A stretch of DNA of 14,184 nt from Deltaproteobacteria bacterium. GTDB taxonomy: Bacteria > Desulfobacterota > Binatia > UBA9968. The stretch is from the NCBI GenBank assembly GCA_016183145.1, contig JACPFE010000402.1, forward strand, positions 1-14,184, written 5' to 3'. The notes below the pieces were generated by a model. The model was not told the DNA's origin and made no database searches. It worked only from the letters and a program-made list of their open reading frames with translations. The position numbers were made by a program, and so were the translations under genes. Positions within the stretch are counted from its first letter, which is position 1. Every line of letters begins with the position of its first letter. Of this stretch, positions 1 through 6,707 are shown in pieces.

Positions 1-183
1 CCGGAGCGTCAGGAAACCCAGGCCCGGACCGATTTCAAGAACTTCATCCTGGGGCGCGAGATCGAGCAAACCCATGATCGAGTCCAGCACCCGTTCGTGA
101 ACCAGGAAGTTTTGCCCCCGGCTTTTTCTCGGTCTGAATTCGAGCTCCCGCAACGCCGCGCGGACCTCATCGTAAAGGGTCAT
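1..183 (-). CDS. rsmA: 16S rRNA dimethyladenosine transferase (N-terminal part, cut by window edge)
   Basis: RsmA/KsgA dimethylates two adjacent adenosines near the 3' end of 16S rRNA, using S-adenosylmethionine, during late 30S assembly. Only the first 61 codons are present, read from the ATG at 183; the gene runs off position 1. The visible part holds the family's N-terminal signature RGQNFL at about residue 22 and the SAM-binding motif I EIGPGLG at about residue 50, with LT following. These two motifs in this order are diagnostic of the family. An AAGG about 7 bases before the ATG can serve as ribosome binding site and lies in a short tandem repeat. The gene follows tsaD on the same strand after a 40-base gap, so it is probably the last gene visible of the PBP-lipoprotein-tsaD transcript. 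The C-terminal RNA-binding part cannot be judged here. Confidence 0.93.
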   Translation of the reverse strand, partial: MTLYDEVRAALRELEFRPRKSRGQNFLVHERVLDSIMGLLDLAPQDEVLEIGPGLGFLTLR

Positions 184-191
184 CCCGCTGC

Positions 192-219
192 CTTGAACTT
201 TGAACCTTGAACTTTGAAC
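192..219. repeat. Four tandem heptamers (YTTGAAC) between tsaD and rsmA
   Basis: On the plus strand the 14-base unit CTTGAACTTTGAAC occurs twice in perfect tandem. It is equivalent to four heptamers alternating CTTGAAC and TTTGAAC. The repeat fills most of the 40-base gap between the tsaD stop (224) and the rsmA start (183). On the minus strand it reads as GTTCAAR units and supplies the AAGG nearest to the rsmA start. I see no coding role. A change in copy number would alter the leader length of rsmA. Confidence 0.9.
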
Positions 220-223
220 CGCT

Positions 224-1222
224 TCAGAGCGTCAGATCGGCGTCGGCGTTGAGGCGGAAATCGTCCCGCCGTCCGCGCTTGAGCCAGTGGGTGCCCGCCA
301 GCGCGATCATCGCCCCGTTGTCGGTGCAGAACTTCGGGGCGGGAAAGAACACCTCGAGCCCTTCCGCGTCCGCTTTCTCTTTCATCAGAGCGCGCAGGCG
401 GCTGTTGGCACCCACACCGCCGGATAACACAATTCGCCGAACGCCGCAGGCGGCAGCAGCCTTGACCGTCGGTTTGACCAGCATATCGACCACCGCCTCC
501 TGAAAGCTTGCGGCGATGTCGGCGCGGCGGCTCTCCCAACGCTCACGGCTCTGCGTCTTCAAGTAGTGCCACACCGCGGTCTTGATGCCGCTGAAGCTGA
601 ATTCATAAGGGCTCTGGCTAATCCGGGCGCGCGGAAAGCGGATCGCCTTGCGGTCACCGCTTTTTGCGAGCTGATCGATGACCTTGCCGCCGGGATAACC
701 GAGTCCCATCATCTTGGCGACCTTGTCATAGGCCTCGCCCGCCGCGTCGTCACGGGTGCCGCCGAGATGGATATAATTCCCGACATCCTTCACGCAGTAG
801 AGCAAGGTGTGACCGCCGGAAGCGAGCACAGCGATGTAGGGGAACGGGACTTCCTGTTCGAGGTGAATCGCCAGCAGGTGGGCTTCGAGGTGATTGACGC
901 CGACGTAAGGAATCCCCGTGCGAAACGACACGCCTTTGACCAGCGATAATCCGACCAGCAGTGACCCGACGAGACCCGGCCCGTAGGTCACGGCGATGCC
1001 ATCGAGCTCGCCGAGCGTAATGCCGGCCGTCTTTAAAGCGCCGTCGACGATGGGCAGAATATTCTGGATATGCTGGCGCGAAGCCAGCTCCGGCACCACG
1101 CCGCCGTAGGGGCCGTGCACTTCATCCTGCGATGAAACGGTGTTGGCTAGGATCGTGCGGCCATCGCGCAGGACCGCGGCCGCGGTATCATCGCAGGAAG
1201 TTTCGACGCCGAGAACTAACAT
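224..1222 (-). CDS. tsaD: tRNA N6-adenosine threonylcarbamoyltransferase TsaD
   Basis: TsaD (Gcp/YgjD/Kae1 family) transfers the threonylcarbamoyl group from threonylcarbamoyl-AMP to A37 of ANN-decoding tRNAs, giving t6A, together with TsaB and TsaE in the cytoplasm. The 332-residue length is normal for the family. The ASKHA-fold start GVETSCDDT is at residues 5-13. The metal ligands are seen in VNHLEAH (H111, H115) and in CTDNG (D301). The nucleotide-binding loops ASGGHT (about 134) and LSGGVGANSRLR (about 266) are present. The ATG at 1222 opens directly with the family start; its ribosome binding site is weak, but the preceding lipoprotein gene ends only 12 bases upstream, so coupling is likely. 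rsmA follows after 40 bases. tsaB and tsaE are not in the window. Confidence 0.98.
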   Translation of the reverse strand: MLVLGVETSCDDTAAAVLRDGRTILANTVSSQDEVHGPYGGVVPELASRQHIQNILPIVDGALKTAGITLGELDGIAVTYGPGLVGSLLVGLSLVKGVSFRTGIPYVGVNHLEAHLLAIHLEQEVPFPYIAVLASGGHTLLYCVKDVGNYIHLGGTRDDAAGEAYDKVAKMMGLGYPGGKVIDQLAKSGDRKAIRFPRARISQSPYEFSFSGIKTAVWHYLKTQSRERWESRRADIAASFQEAVVDMLVKPTVKAAAACGVRRIVLSGGVGANSRLRALMKEKADAEGLEVFFPAPKFCTDNGAMIALAGTHWLKRGRRDDFRLNADADLTL

Positions 1223-1234
1223 GGAATGAAGTGC

Positions 1235-2023
1235 TCAACGCGAGGCGGGCTGGTCTTCTCCCTGGAGGCGGGAGATTGCTTCCGCAGCGGTGCGGTTGCC
1301 GGAGTTCAAGCGCAGCGCCAAGGCGTAGCTCGCTTCCGCCTGTTGCATCATCCCCAGCGCGCGGTAGTTCTCGCCGCGCAGCGCATGGACCTCAGCGAGC
1401 CAGAAAGGCTCCTTGTTCAGACGTGATTCTGCGACGTCGAGAAAATTGAGTGATTCTTTATAGCGCCCCAAACGGTGTTGCGCCTTGGCGAGGTAAAAGT
1501 AACCGTAGGCATTGGTCGAATCGATAACAATGGTTTTCTCCAAGCGGGTTAATGCCTTCTGCGGGTCGCCGGCGTCGAGCAGCTTTCGCCCCTCTTCGGT
1601 CAGCCTGAGCGAGGCGGCGCGTTGGGGCGCCGTCGCGGGCGTAATCTTCGCGAGCAGCGAGCTATCGTCGGGCAAGGGCGGGGCCAGCGACTCGGAGGCG
1701 GCGCGCCCTTCGCCGGCGCCGCCGTCCCGCGCGGCCTCCTTCGCGCCCGGCCTAGTGGAGGGCCGCCTTGTTTTTAAATCCTGTTCCCGGATTTTTGCTT
1801 CCTGAGGCAATGGCGTCCTGAAAATTTCCGGCGCGGGCGGCGCCACGGAAGGCGGCTGGGGAGCGCGTGAAATTGCCGGCGGCGGTGTGCTGGTAGACGG
1901 TGGCGGAGGCTGGTACGGCGGCCGCGGCGCGCAGCTCGCTGTAACCCATACGGCTGCGGCAACAACCATGATCTTGAGGGGTCGCCGGGCAAAAAGCTTC
2001 ACGGCACAGAGCGGTTTCTTCAA
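1235..2023 (-). CDS. Pro-rich TPR lipoprotein, candidate LpoP-like activator of the adjacent PBP
   Basis: This is a 262-residue predicted lipoprotein. A basic N-terminus (residues 1-17) and a hydrophobic stretch (about 18-28) end in VTASC, with C31 the likely lipidated cysteine; threonine at -3 makes the lipobox slightly atypical. Residues 32-125 are rich in proline and low in complexity, a likely flexible tether. Residues about 134-258 form roughly three tetratricopeptide repeats (for example the segments around LLDAGDPQKALTRLE and YFYLAKAQHRLGRYKESL). The start is TTG at 2023, overlapping the PBP stop by four bases (TTGA), with GAGG five bases upstream, so translation is coupled to the PBP. 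In Pseudomonas aeruginosa the PBP1b activator LpoP is a TPR lipoprotein encoded beside its synthase, so by position and architecture this is a candidate functional analogue. That role is inference; a generic TPR scaffold lipoprotein is the alternative. Confidence 0.8.
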   Translation of the reverse strand: MKKPLCAVKLFARRPLKIMVVAAAVWVTASCAPRPPYQPPPPSTSTPPPAISRAPQPPSVAPPAPEIFRTPLPQEAKIREQDLKTRRPSTRPGAKEAARDGGAGEGRAASESLAPPLPDDSSLLAKITPATAPQRAASLRLTEEGRKLLDAGDPQKALTRLEKTIVIDSTNAYGYFYLAKAQHRLGRYKESLNFLDVAESRLNKEPFWLAEVHALRGENYRALGMMQQAEASYALALRLNSGNRTAAEAISRLQGEDQPASR

Positions 2024-4335
2024 TTGAACCTCGGAGCCTGCAGAGCGCCGCCCGGGTGCAGCGGACAGGTGCCCGTGGGCTCGTCGCCTTCGGGGAAAGC
2101 CTCGCGCAGCACATAGGGGCAGTTGGGCGTTGCCAACTGGCCGCTCAGTGGATCGATATCGACGATCTTGATGCCCGGCGGCGGAACGAAATCGGTGACC
2201 GGCGTCCCCGCCGTGGCGCGCTTCATGAATTCGGTCCAGATCGGCAGCGCCGCCTGGGCGCCGGACAGGCCGAGCTTGCTCTGGCCGTCAAACCCGACCC
2301 ACACGACAGCCAAAAGATCAGGCGTGTAGCCGACGAACCAAGCGTCTTTGAAATCGTTTGTCGTGCCGGTCTTGCCGGCCGCCGGCCGGGTGAAACCCCA
2401 CCGGCGCGCGAGCTCGCCGGTGCCGCGGTCGAGCACGCCCTTGAGCAGATAATTCATCATGAACGCCATCTGCGGCGACAATACTTTTTCCACGCGCACG
2501 TCCCGTTTTTCCAACACCCGCCCGTTGACATCCATCACCTGCTTTACGGCCAAGGGACGGGTGCGCACGCCGTTGTTCGCCAGCGTCGCGAACGCCACCG
2601 CCACTTCCAACGGGGTCACTTCCGCCGCGCCCAAAGAGAGAGACGGTACCGCCGGCAGCGGGCTTTGAATGCCCAAACGGTGCGCGAGATCGCTTATCCG
2701 CCGGATGCCGACGTCCCGCGCCAGGCGCGCGGTGGCGGAATTCATCGATTTCTCCAGCGCGCGCCGGAAAGTCACCGCGCCGAAGTACTCGTCGTTGTAA
2801 TTACCCGGCTGCCATTCCTGACCGTCATAACTCCAGGTAAAAGGCGAGTCTTCAAGCATAGTAACAGGAGTAAACTTCTTGCCGCCTTCCGCGCTGGACA
2901 TGAGCGCGGCGAGATAGACCAAGGGCTTGAAGACCGATCCGGGCTGGCGCTTCGATTGAAATACTCGATTGAACTGAGACTTCTGGTAACTGCGCCCGCC
3001 CACCATCGCCTTGATTTCACCCGTCTGCGGCCTGAGCACGATCATCGCGCCTTCCAGATGGTCGTCTTCCGCTTTGCGGCGCAGCCCCGCATAGGTTTCT
3101 TCCAGCTTTTGAAGACCTTCAGCGAGTGCTCGCTCTGCGATTCGCTCCAGGTGCAGGTCCAAGCTGGTAAAGATGCCGAGTCCCTCGGCGGTCAGCTCGT
3201 CGTTGGAATAAATTTCCGCCAGCTCGCGGCGCAAATAGTCGACGTAAAAGGGGGCATCGTTGGTGACCTTGATCAAGTCGCGGCGCGGCAAGGTCTCGCG
3301 CAACGCGGTTTCGTACTGCGGGCGGGAAATAACCCTATCATCGAGCAACTTGGCCAGCACCACGTTGCGCCGCTTGGTCGCATCATCGACGCTGCGGTAG
3401 GGGGAGAGCCGGTTCGGCGCGCGAATCAGCCCGGCAATCAGCGCCGTCTCGCCCACCGTCAAATCGGACATGGGTTTGGAGAAATAAAATTGCGCGGCCT
3501 CCCAGACGCCGAAGATGCCCTGGGAGCCTTTTTGCCCCAGATAGATTTCGTTGAGGTAATTTTCCAGGATCTCATCCTTGGAATATTTTCGTTCGGCGAT
3601 GAGCGCCATGATCGCTTCCTTGGCCTTGCGGCTGAGGCTCCGTTCGTCGCTCAGGAAAAAATTCTTCATCAACTGCTGGGTGAGCGTGCTGCCGCCTTGC
3701 ACGACGCCGCCGCTGCGCAGGTTGACCCAGACGGCGCGCAATAGCGCCACCGGATCGATCCCGTAGTGATGATAGAAGCGTTCATCCTCTATGGCTAAGA
3801 TTGCCTTGGTCATTAACGGCGGCACTTCGGATAATTTGACGACGCGGCGCTCCTGCCATATGCGGTCGTAAAGACCGGTCACGAGCTCCGGTTCAAGCTC
3901 GAGGGAAAATATCTCCTCGCCGGTGGCGCCGTTTTCAATTTTGCCGATCACCGTTCCTTGCAGAGAAATCCTTACGGGAAATCCCTTGAAGGGCTCGGTC
4001 GGATAGACAAAATCGCGCAGGTAGATCTCCAGAAGACCGGCCGGCTTTTGATAACGGTATTCTCCTTTGCTCTTGGGCTGCGACGTCGTCCGGTGATAGC
4101 CCAGGCGCCGGAGTTTTTCCCAGACATCATCGAGCTGGAGGTTGATACCGACGTAGAGGAGGTAACTATCGGAGTAAACCTTGGACGGTAACGGCCATTT
4201 CTTGCCTTCAAACTTCGCGGTAACGGTTTCTTCCACGCGCTTGAGATACCAGCCGCCGAACACCAGACCGCTTGAAGTGATCAGAAGCAAAGCGGTAAGC
4301 GAAACGCTAAAGAACCGGAGTTTGGGCCCTTTCAA
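2020..4335 (-). CDS. Bifunctional class A penicillin-binding protein, PBP1B-like
   Basis: This is a bifunctional peptidoglycan synthase, polymerising lipid II (GT51) and cross-linking the glycans (transpeptidase), anchored in the inner membrane and facing the periplasm. The 771 residues run in this order: a membrane anchor (about 8-29); a segment at about 48-150 resembling the UB2H region of PBP1B (PLPSKVYSD, then QLDDVWEKLRRLGY); the glycosyltransferase with catalytic E183 in EDERFYHH and GGSTLTQQLMKNFFL (214-228); and the transpeptidase with catalytic S467 in GSVFK, SMN at 530-532 and KTGTT at 655-659. All key residues are present. The start is TTG at 4335 with GGAG eight bases upstream; no ATG near the anchor fits better. 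The gene leads a minus-strand cluster and overlaps the lipoprotein gene by four bases. The UB2H-like region favours PBP1B over PBP1A. Confidence 0.95.
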   Translation of the reverse strand: MKGPKLRFFSVSLTALLLITSSGLVFGGWYLKRVEETVTAKFEGKKWPLPSKVYSDSYLLYVGINLQLDDVWEKLRRLGYHRTTSQPKSKGEYRYQKPAGLLEIYLRDFVYPTEPFKGFPVRISLQGTVIGKIENGATGEEIFSLELEPELVTGLYDRIWQERRVVKLSEVPPLMTKAILAIEDERFYHHYGIDPVALLRAVWVNLRSGGVVQGGSTLTQQLMKNFFLSDERSLSRKAKEAIMALIAERKYSKDEILENYLNEIYLGQKGSQGIFGVWEAAQFYFSKPMSDLTVGETALIAGLIRAPNRLSPYRSVDDATKRRNVVLAKLLDDRVISRPQYETALRETLPRRDLIKVTNDAPFYVDYLRRELAEIYSNDELTAEGLGIFTSLDLHLERIAERALAEGLQKLEETYAGLRRKAEDDHLEGAMIVLRPQTGEIKAMVGGRSYQKSQFNRVFQSKRQPGSVFKPLVYLAALMSSAEGGKKFTPVTMLEDSPFTWSYDGQEWQPGNYNDEYFGAVTFRRALEKSMNSATARLARDVGIRRISDLAHRLGIQSPLPAVPSLSLGAAEVTPLEVAVAFATLANNGVRTRPLAVKQVMDVNGRVLEKRDVRVEKVLSPQMAFMMNYLLKGVLDRGTGELARRWGFTRPAAGKTGTTNDFKDAWFVGYTPDLLAVVWVGFDGQSKLGLSGAQAALPIWTEFMKRATAGTPVTDFVPPPGIKIVDIDPLSGQLATPNCPYVLREAFPEGDEPTGTCPLHPGGALQAPRFN

Positions 4336-4379
4336 ATTTAACGCTCCAACGGGGATTTTATCCGCCTACGCAGAATACC

Positions 4380-4467
4380 CCGGGCGTGAGCCCGGAGATG
4401 ATTGCGTCGGACGGACCCTCCGTAGCTCGAAGAGCAAAGGAGGGTGAGTGCTTCGGCGGATTCCGCC
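4380..4467. repeat. Cluster of three GC-rich hairpins in the spacer upstream of the PBP gene
   Basis: The 268-base gap 4336-4603 holds no convincing gene. It contains CCGGGC-GTGA-GCCCGG at 4380-4395; ACCCTCC paired with GGAGGGT at 4415-4445, with an inner GCTC/GAGC stem; and GGCGG-ATT-CCGCC at 4455-4467. Together they resemble a REP-like or other small dispersed palindromic element, but only one copy is visible. For the PBP gene a possible -10 (TAAAAT, minus strand, 4360-4355) is present without a good -35. Confidence 0.6.
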
Positions 4468-4542
4468 AAAGAAATTAGAGGCGCCACCGTCGTAAAACCG
4501 TAGAGCTTCATCTTCGCGCAGTTCTCCGGCAAAAGCAACGAA

Positions 4543-4564
4543 GGCCGGGTGCTGTCACCCGGCC
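4543..4564 (-). terminator. Probable intrinsic terminator of htrA
   Basis: GGCCGGGTG-CTGT-CACCCGGCC forms a perfect 9-bp stem with a 4-base loop, about 40 bases after the htrA stop. On the minus strand it is followed by a moderately T-rich tract (TTCGTTGCTTTT), weaker than a classic U-run. No T-run follows on the plus strand. Confidence 0.65.
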
Positions 4565-4603
4565 CTCTGATTGACACTTGATAGAATAACTTGAACGAGC
4601 CAA

Positions 4604-6097
4604 TCAACGCTGCGGCTTGAGCGCCAGGAACAGCGTGCTGTCGCCGCGCCGCACCAGGAATAAAACTCCCCTGCCTTTGCGAATCCCAGCAACGGCCTTT
4701 TTGTATTCATCGAGGTTACGGATCGCTTTGCGGTCGACTTCCATGATGACGTCGCCGCGGCGAATCCCGGCCTCATCCGCCGCGCTGCCCGGCTCCACGG
4801 CGCTTACAACAACACCTTCCGTTCTGTCGAGCCCTAGGCTCTCCGCCATTTGCGGCGTCAGCCGCTGCACGGTGAGCCCCAGCTCTCCCTTCTCCGGCGC
4901 CGAGGCGACGACCTCCTCATCTTTGAGCTCTCCCACGCTCACCGTCAACGAGATTTCTTTCTTGTCGCGCAACACCTTCATCCTCGCCCGCTTATCCACC
5001 GGCGTGCGCGCCACGATGATCGGCAGGTCGGATGAGTCTTTCACCTCTTTGCCGTCGAACTCGACGATGACATCGCCGACCTTGACCCCGGCCTTGTCCG
5101 CGGGGCCGTCCTTGGTAACGTTGGCGACCAGCGCCCCATAGCCCTTGTCCATGCCGAGGCTCTCGGCGATCTCCGGCGTCACCTTTTGAATCAGCACGCC
5201 CAAAAAGCCCCGGGTGACTTTTCCCTTGCCGCGCAGTTGCGGCAGCACTTCCTTGACCAGGTTGATGGGAATAGCGAAGCCAATGCCCATGTTACCGCCG
5301 GTGCGGCTGAAAATCGCGGTGTTGATGCCGATCACCTCGCCGCGCAGGTTGATGAGCGGCCCACCCGAATTACCCGGATTGATCGAGGCGTCGGTTTGAA
5401 TGAAGTTATCATAGGGTCCTTGGCCGATGTGTCGCCCTTTGGCGCTGACAATTCCCGACGTCACCGTGCTATCCAAGCCGAAAGGATTGCCGATGGCCAC
5501 GACCCATTCCCCGACCTCGAGGCGATCCGAATCGCCCAAGGTCGCGGTCGGAAGACTGGTTTTGGCGTTGATCTTGATCACAGCGATGTCGGTCTTCGGA
5601 TCCCGGCCTATCACTTTGGCCTCATATTGTTGATCATCGGCAGCCAATTTGACGACGATTTTTTGCGCGTTTTCGACCACATGGTTATTCGTCAAGATCG
5701 ATCCGTCACCGTCGATAATAAAGCCGGAGCCCAAGCTGCGCTGACGCTGGGGACCGCGCGGCGCGGGGCCGCCGAAAAAGCGCCGCCAAAAATCATTGAA
5801 CGGATCCTCATCGCCGAAGGGACTGCCAAACTCTTGAGAGCCGCGTCCTTCGCTCACCTGGGTGGTGGAGATATTGACCACGAGCGGCTTCAACTTTTTC
5901 GCCAAGACGACGAAATCCGGCAATTGATTGGGCCGAGGGTCGGCGTTGCCGGCTTCCCCCGTCAGGTTCACGGCGCGGCTCGGCGCGAGCCAATCTAGGC
6001 TGCCGCTGATGCCGAGCCCTACCACGAGGGAGACCAGGGCGACCAGGATGACTCCCTTGAAGCTGACGTCGCCCCTCCAGATGCTATTCAAATTCAT
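4604..6097 (-). CDS. DegP/HtrA-type periplasmic serine protease with two PDZ domains
   Basis: This is a Do/DegQ-family (S1C) protease and chaperone for misfolded envelope proteins. It has 497 residues, counted from the ATG at 6097. An N-terminal hydrophobic segment (about 14-32) is either a membrane anchor or an uncleaved signal. The trypsin-like domain carries the full triad: H139 in TNNHVV, D170 in TDIAVIK and S244 in GNSGGPL. PDZ1 spans about 270-370 (GFLGVLIQ, GDVIVEFDGKEV) and PDZ2 about 395-490 (GLTVQ, GDVIMEVDRKAI). The Gly-, Arg- and Phe-rich stretch between residues 82 and 120 matches the Q-linker/LA-loop of the family. The ATG overlaps the TGA of the DUF1844 gene (TGATG), with AGGAG six bases upstream, so this start is preferred over a TTG one codon earlier. 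I cannot separate degP from degQ, so no symbol is given. Confidence 0.96.
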   Translation of the reverse strand: MNLNSIWRGDVSFKGVILVALVSLVVGLGISGSLDWLAPSRAVNLTGEAGNADPRPNQLPDFVVLAKKLKPLVVNISTTQVSEGRGSQEFGSPFGDEDPFNDFWRRFFGGPAPRGPQRQRSLGSGFIIDGDGSILTNNHVVENAQKIVVKLAADDQQYEAKVIGRDPKTDIAVIKINAKTSLPTATLGDSDRLEVGEWVVAIGNPFGLDSTVTSGIVSAKGRHIGQGPYDNFIQTDASINPGNSGGPLINLRGEVIGINTAIFSRTGGNMGIGFAIPINLVKEVLPQLRGKGKVTRGFLGVLIQKVTPEIAESLGMDKGYGALVANVTKDGPADKAGVKVGDVIVEFDGKEVKDSSDLPIIVARTPVDKRARMKVLRDKKEISLTVSVGELKDEEVVASAPEKGELGLTVQRLTPQMAESLGLDRTEGVVVSAVEPGSAADEAGIRRGDVIMEVDRKAIRNLDEYKKAVAGIRKGRGVLFLVRRGDSTLFLALKPQR

Positions 6098-6537
6098 CAA
6101 TTGCTCCTACTTTTTTTCACCGCTTCGACATACCTCATGCGCAGGTCGAAAAGAATATCCTCCAATAACCGTTCTTCACTTGAGTTTAGATTTCCTTTGG
6201 TTTTTTCCTGCAACATGCCGAGGATATCGACCATTTGTTTGGCTGCGGGGATATCGGTCTCGACTTTTCCGCTCAAAGGGCTGGCGATCTCCCCCAATTG
6301 CATCAAGGCCTGCGTGCTGAGACTAATCACGAAGGTCGAAAAGTTTATTTCCGGCAAGAGGTCCTGCCGAGATCGTTCCGCGCTCTGGGATTCCGAACCG
6401 CCCTCTTTCGTTTCCTGTGCCGTCCCAGCGGCGGCTGCGCCAGTGTTTTCACGCGCCTCGCCGGTATCCGGCGAAAAACGCCGGCGATCTTGCACGGTAA
6501 ATCCTTTGCCTTCCCGTTTCTCTTCCTCTCCAGCCAT
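6097..6537 (-). CDS. DUF1844 family protein
   Basis: This is a 146-residue protein of unknown function. The first 60 or so residues are charged and low in complexity (MAGEEEKREGKG start), probably disordered. The C-terminal 80 residues match the DUF1844 pattern: NFSTFVISLSTQALMQLGE, then a Pro/Leu segment, then AAKQMVDILGMLQEKTKGNL and a helix with LEDILFDLRMRYVE. This helical domain is common in Deltaproteobacteria-like and Acidobacteria genomes; its role is not established. The frame stays open upstream to 6621, but the ATG at 6537 is chosen because GGGAG lies seven bases before it and because the upstream extension would translate an intrinsic terminator. Its stop overlaps the htrA ATG (TGATG), so the two form a coupled operon and DUF1844 may act in envelope quality control (inference). 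Confidence 0.88.
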   Translation of the reverse strand: MAGEEEKREGKGFTVQDRRRFSPDTGEARENTGAAAAGTAQETKEGGSESQSAERSRQDLLPEINFSTFVISLSTQALMQLGEIASPLSGKVETDIPAAKQMVDILGMLQEKTKGNLNSSEERLLEDILFDLRMRYVEAVKKSRSN

Positions 6538-6557
6538 AGGGCCGCTCCCAATTAGAG

Positions 6558-6608
6558 AAAAAAAGCCTGGAAATGGTTTCCGCCGGCAACCCGGGCGGAT
6601 TTCCAGGC
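6558..6608 (-). terminator. Strong intrinsic terminator between the GT9 gene and DUF1844
   Basis: The 10-bp arms GCCTGGAAAT (6565-6574) and ATTTCCAGGC (6599-6608) are perfectly complementary. An inner CCGCC/GGCGG stem (6580-6584 with 6594-6598) extends the hairpin across a 5-base bulge. On the minus strand seven T residues follow (A-run 6558-6564), with no T-run on the plus side. It ends the GT9 transcript 20 bases before the DUF1844 start codon. Confidence 0.92.
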
Positions 6609-6707
6609 GTCCATCGAACAACTCTACTTAATGAAGCAGGACACCAGCAGTCGTATTACCTCTTCTGAGACGCCCTCCCTCCGTAACATCGAAGGTGAGA
6701 ACTTAGC

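Noticed and set aside
2056..3744. Long plus-strand open frame (562 codons) opposite the PBP gene
   Set aside because: It mirrors the PBP coding frame on the other strand, its translation is His/Arg-rich without domain motifs, and the minus-strand protein has all catalytic residues. It is a GC-driven shadow.
4338..4607. 89-codon minus-strand frame in the spacer between htrA and the PBP gene
   Set aside because: It runs through the terminator and the hairpin cluster, has no ribosome binding site or domain, and looks like chance.
5186..5998. Plus-strand open frame (270 codons) opposite htrA
   Set aside because: Antisense shadow of a clear protease gene; no motifs and no translation signal.
6540..6590. 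Possible sigma-E-type promoter for the DUF1844-htrA operon (GGAAACC ... TCTAA)
   Set aside because: The match to GGAACTT and TCAAA is poor and the spacing is too long; it also overlaps the terminator stem.
6538..6621. N-terminal extension of the DUF1844 protein
   Set aside because: The extra 28 codons would translate the GT9 terminator hairpin. The ATG at 6537 has a proper ribosome binding site.
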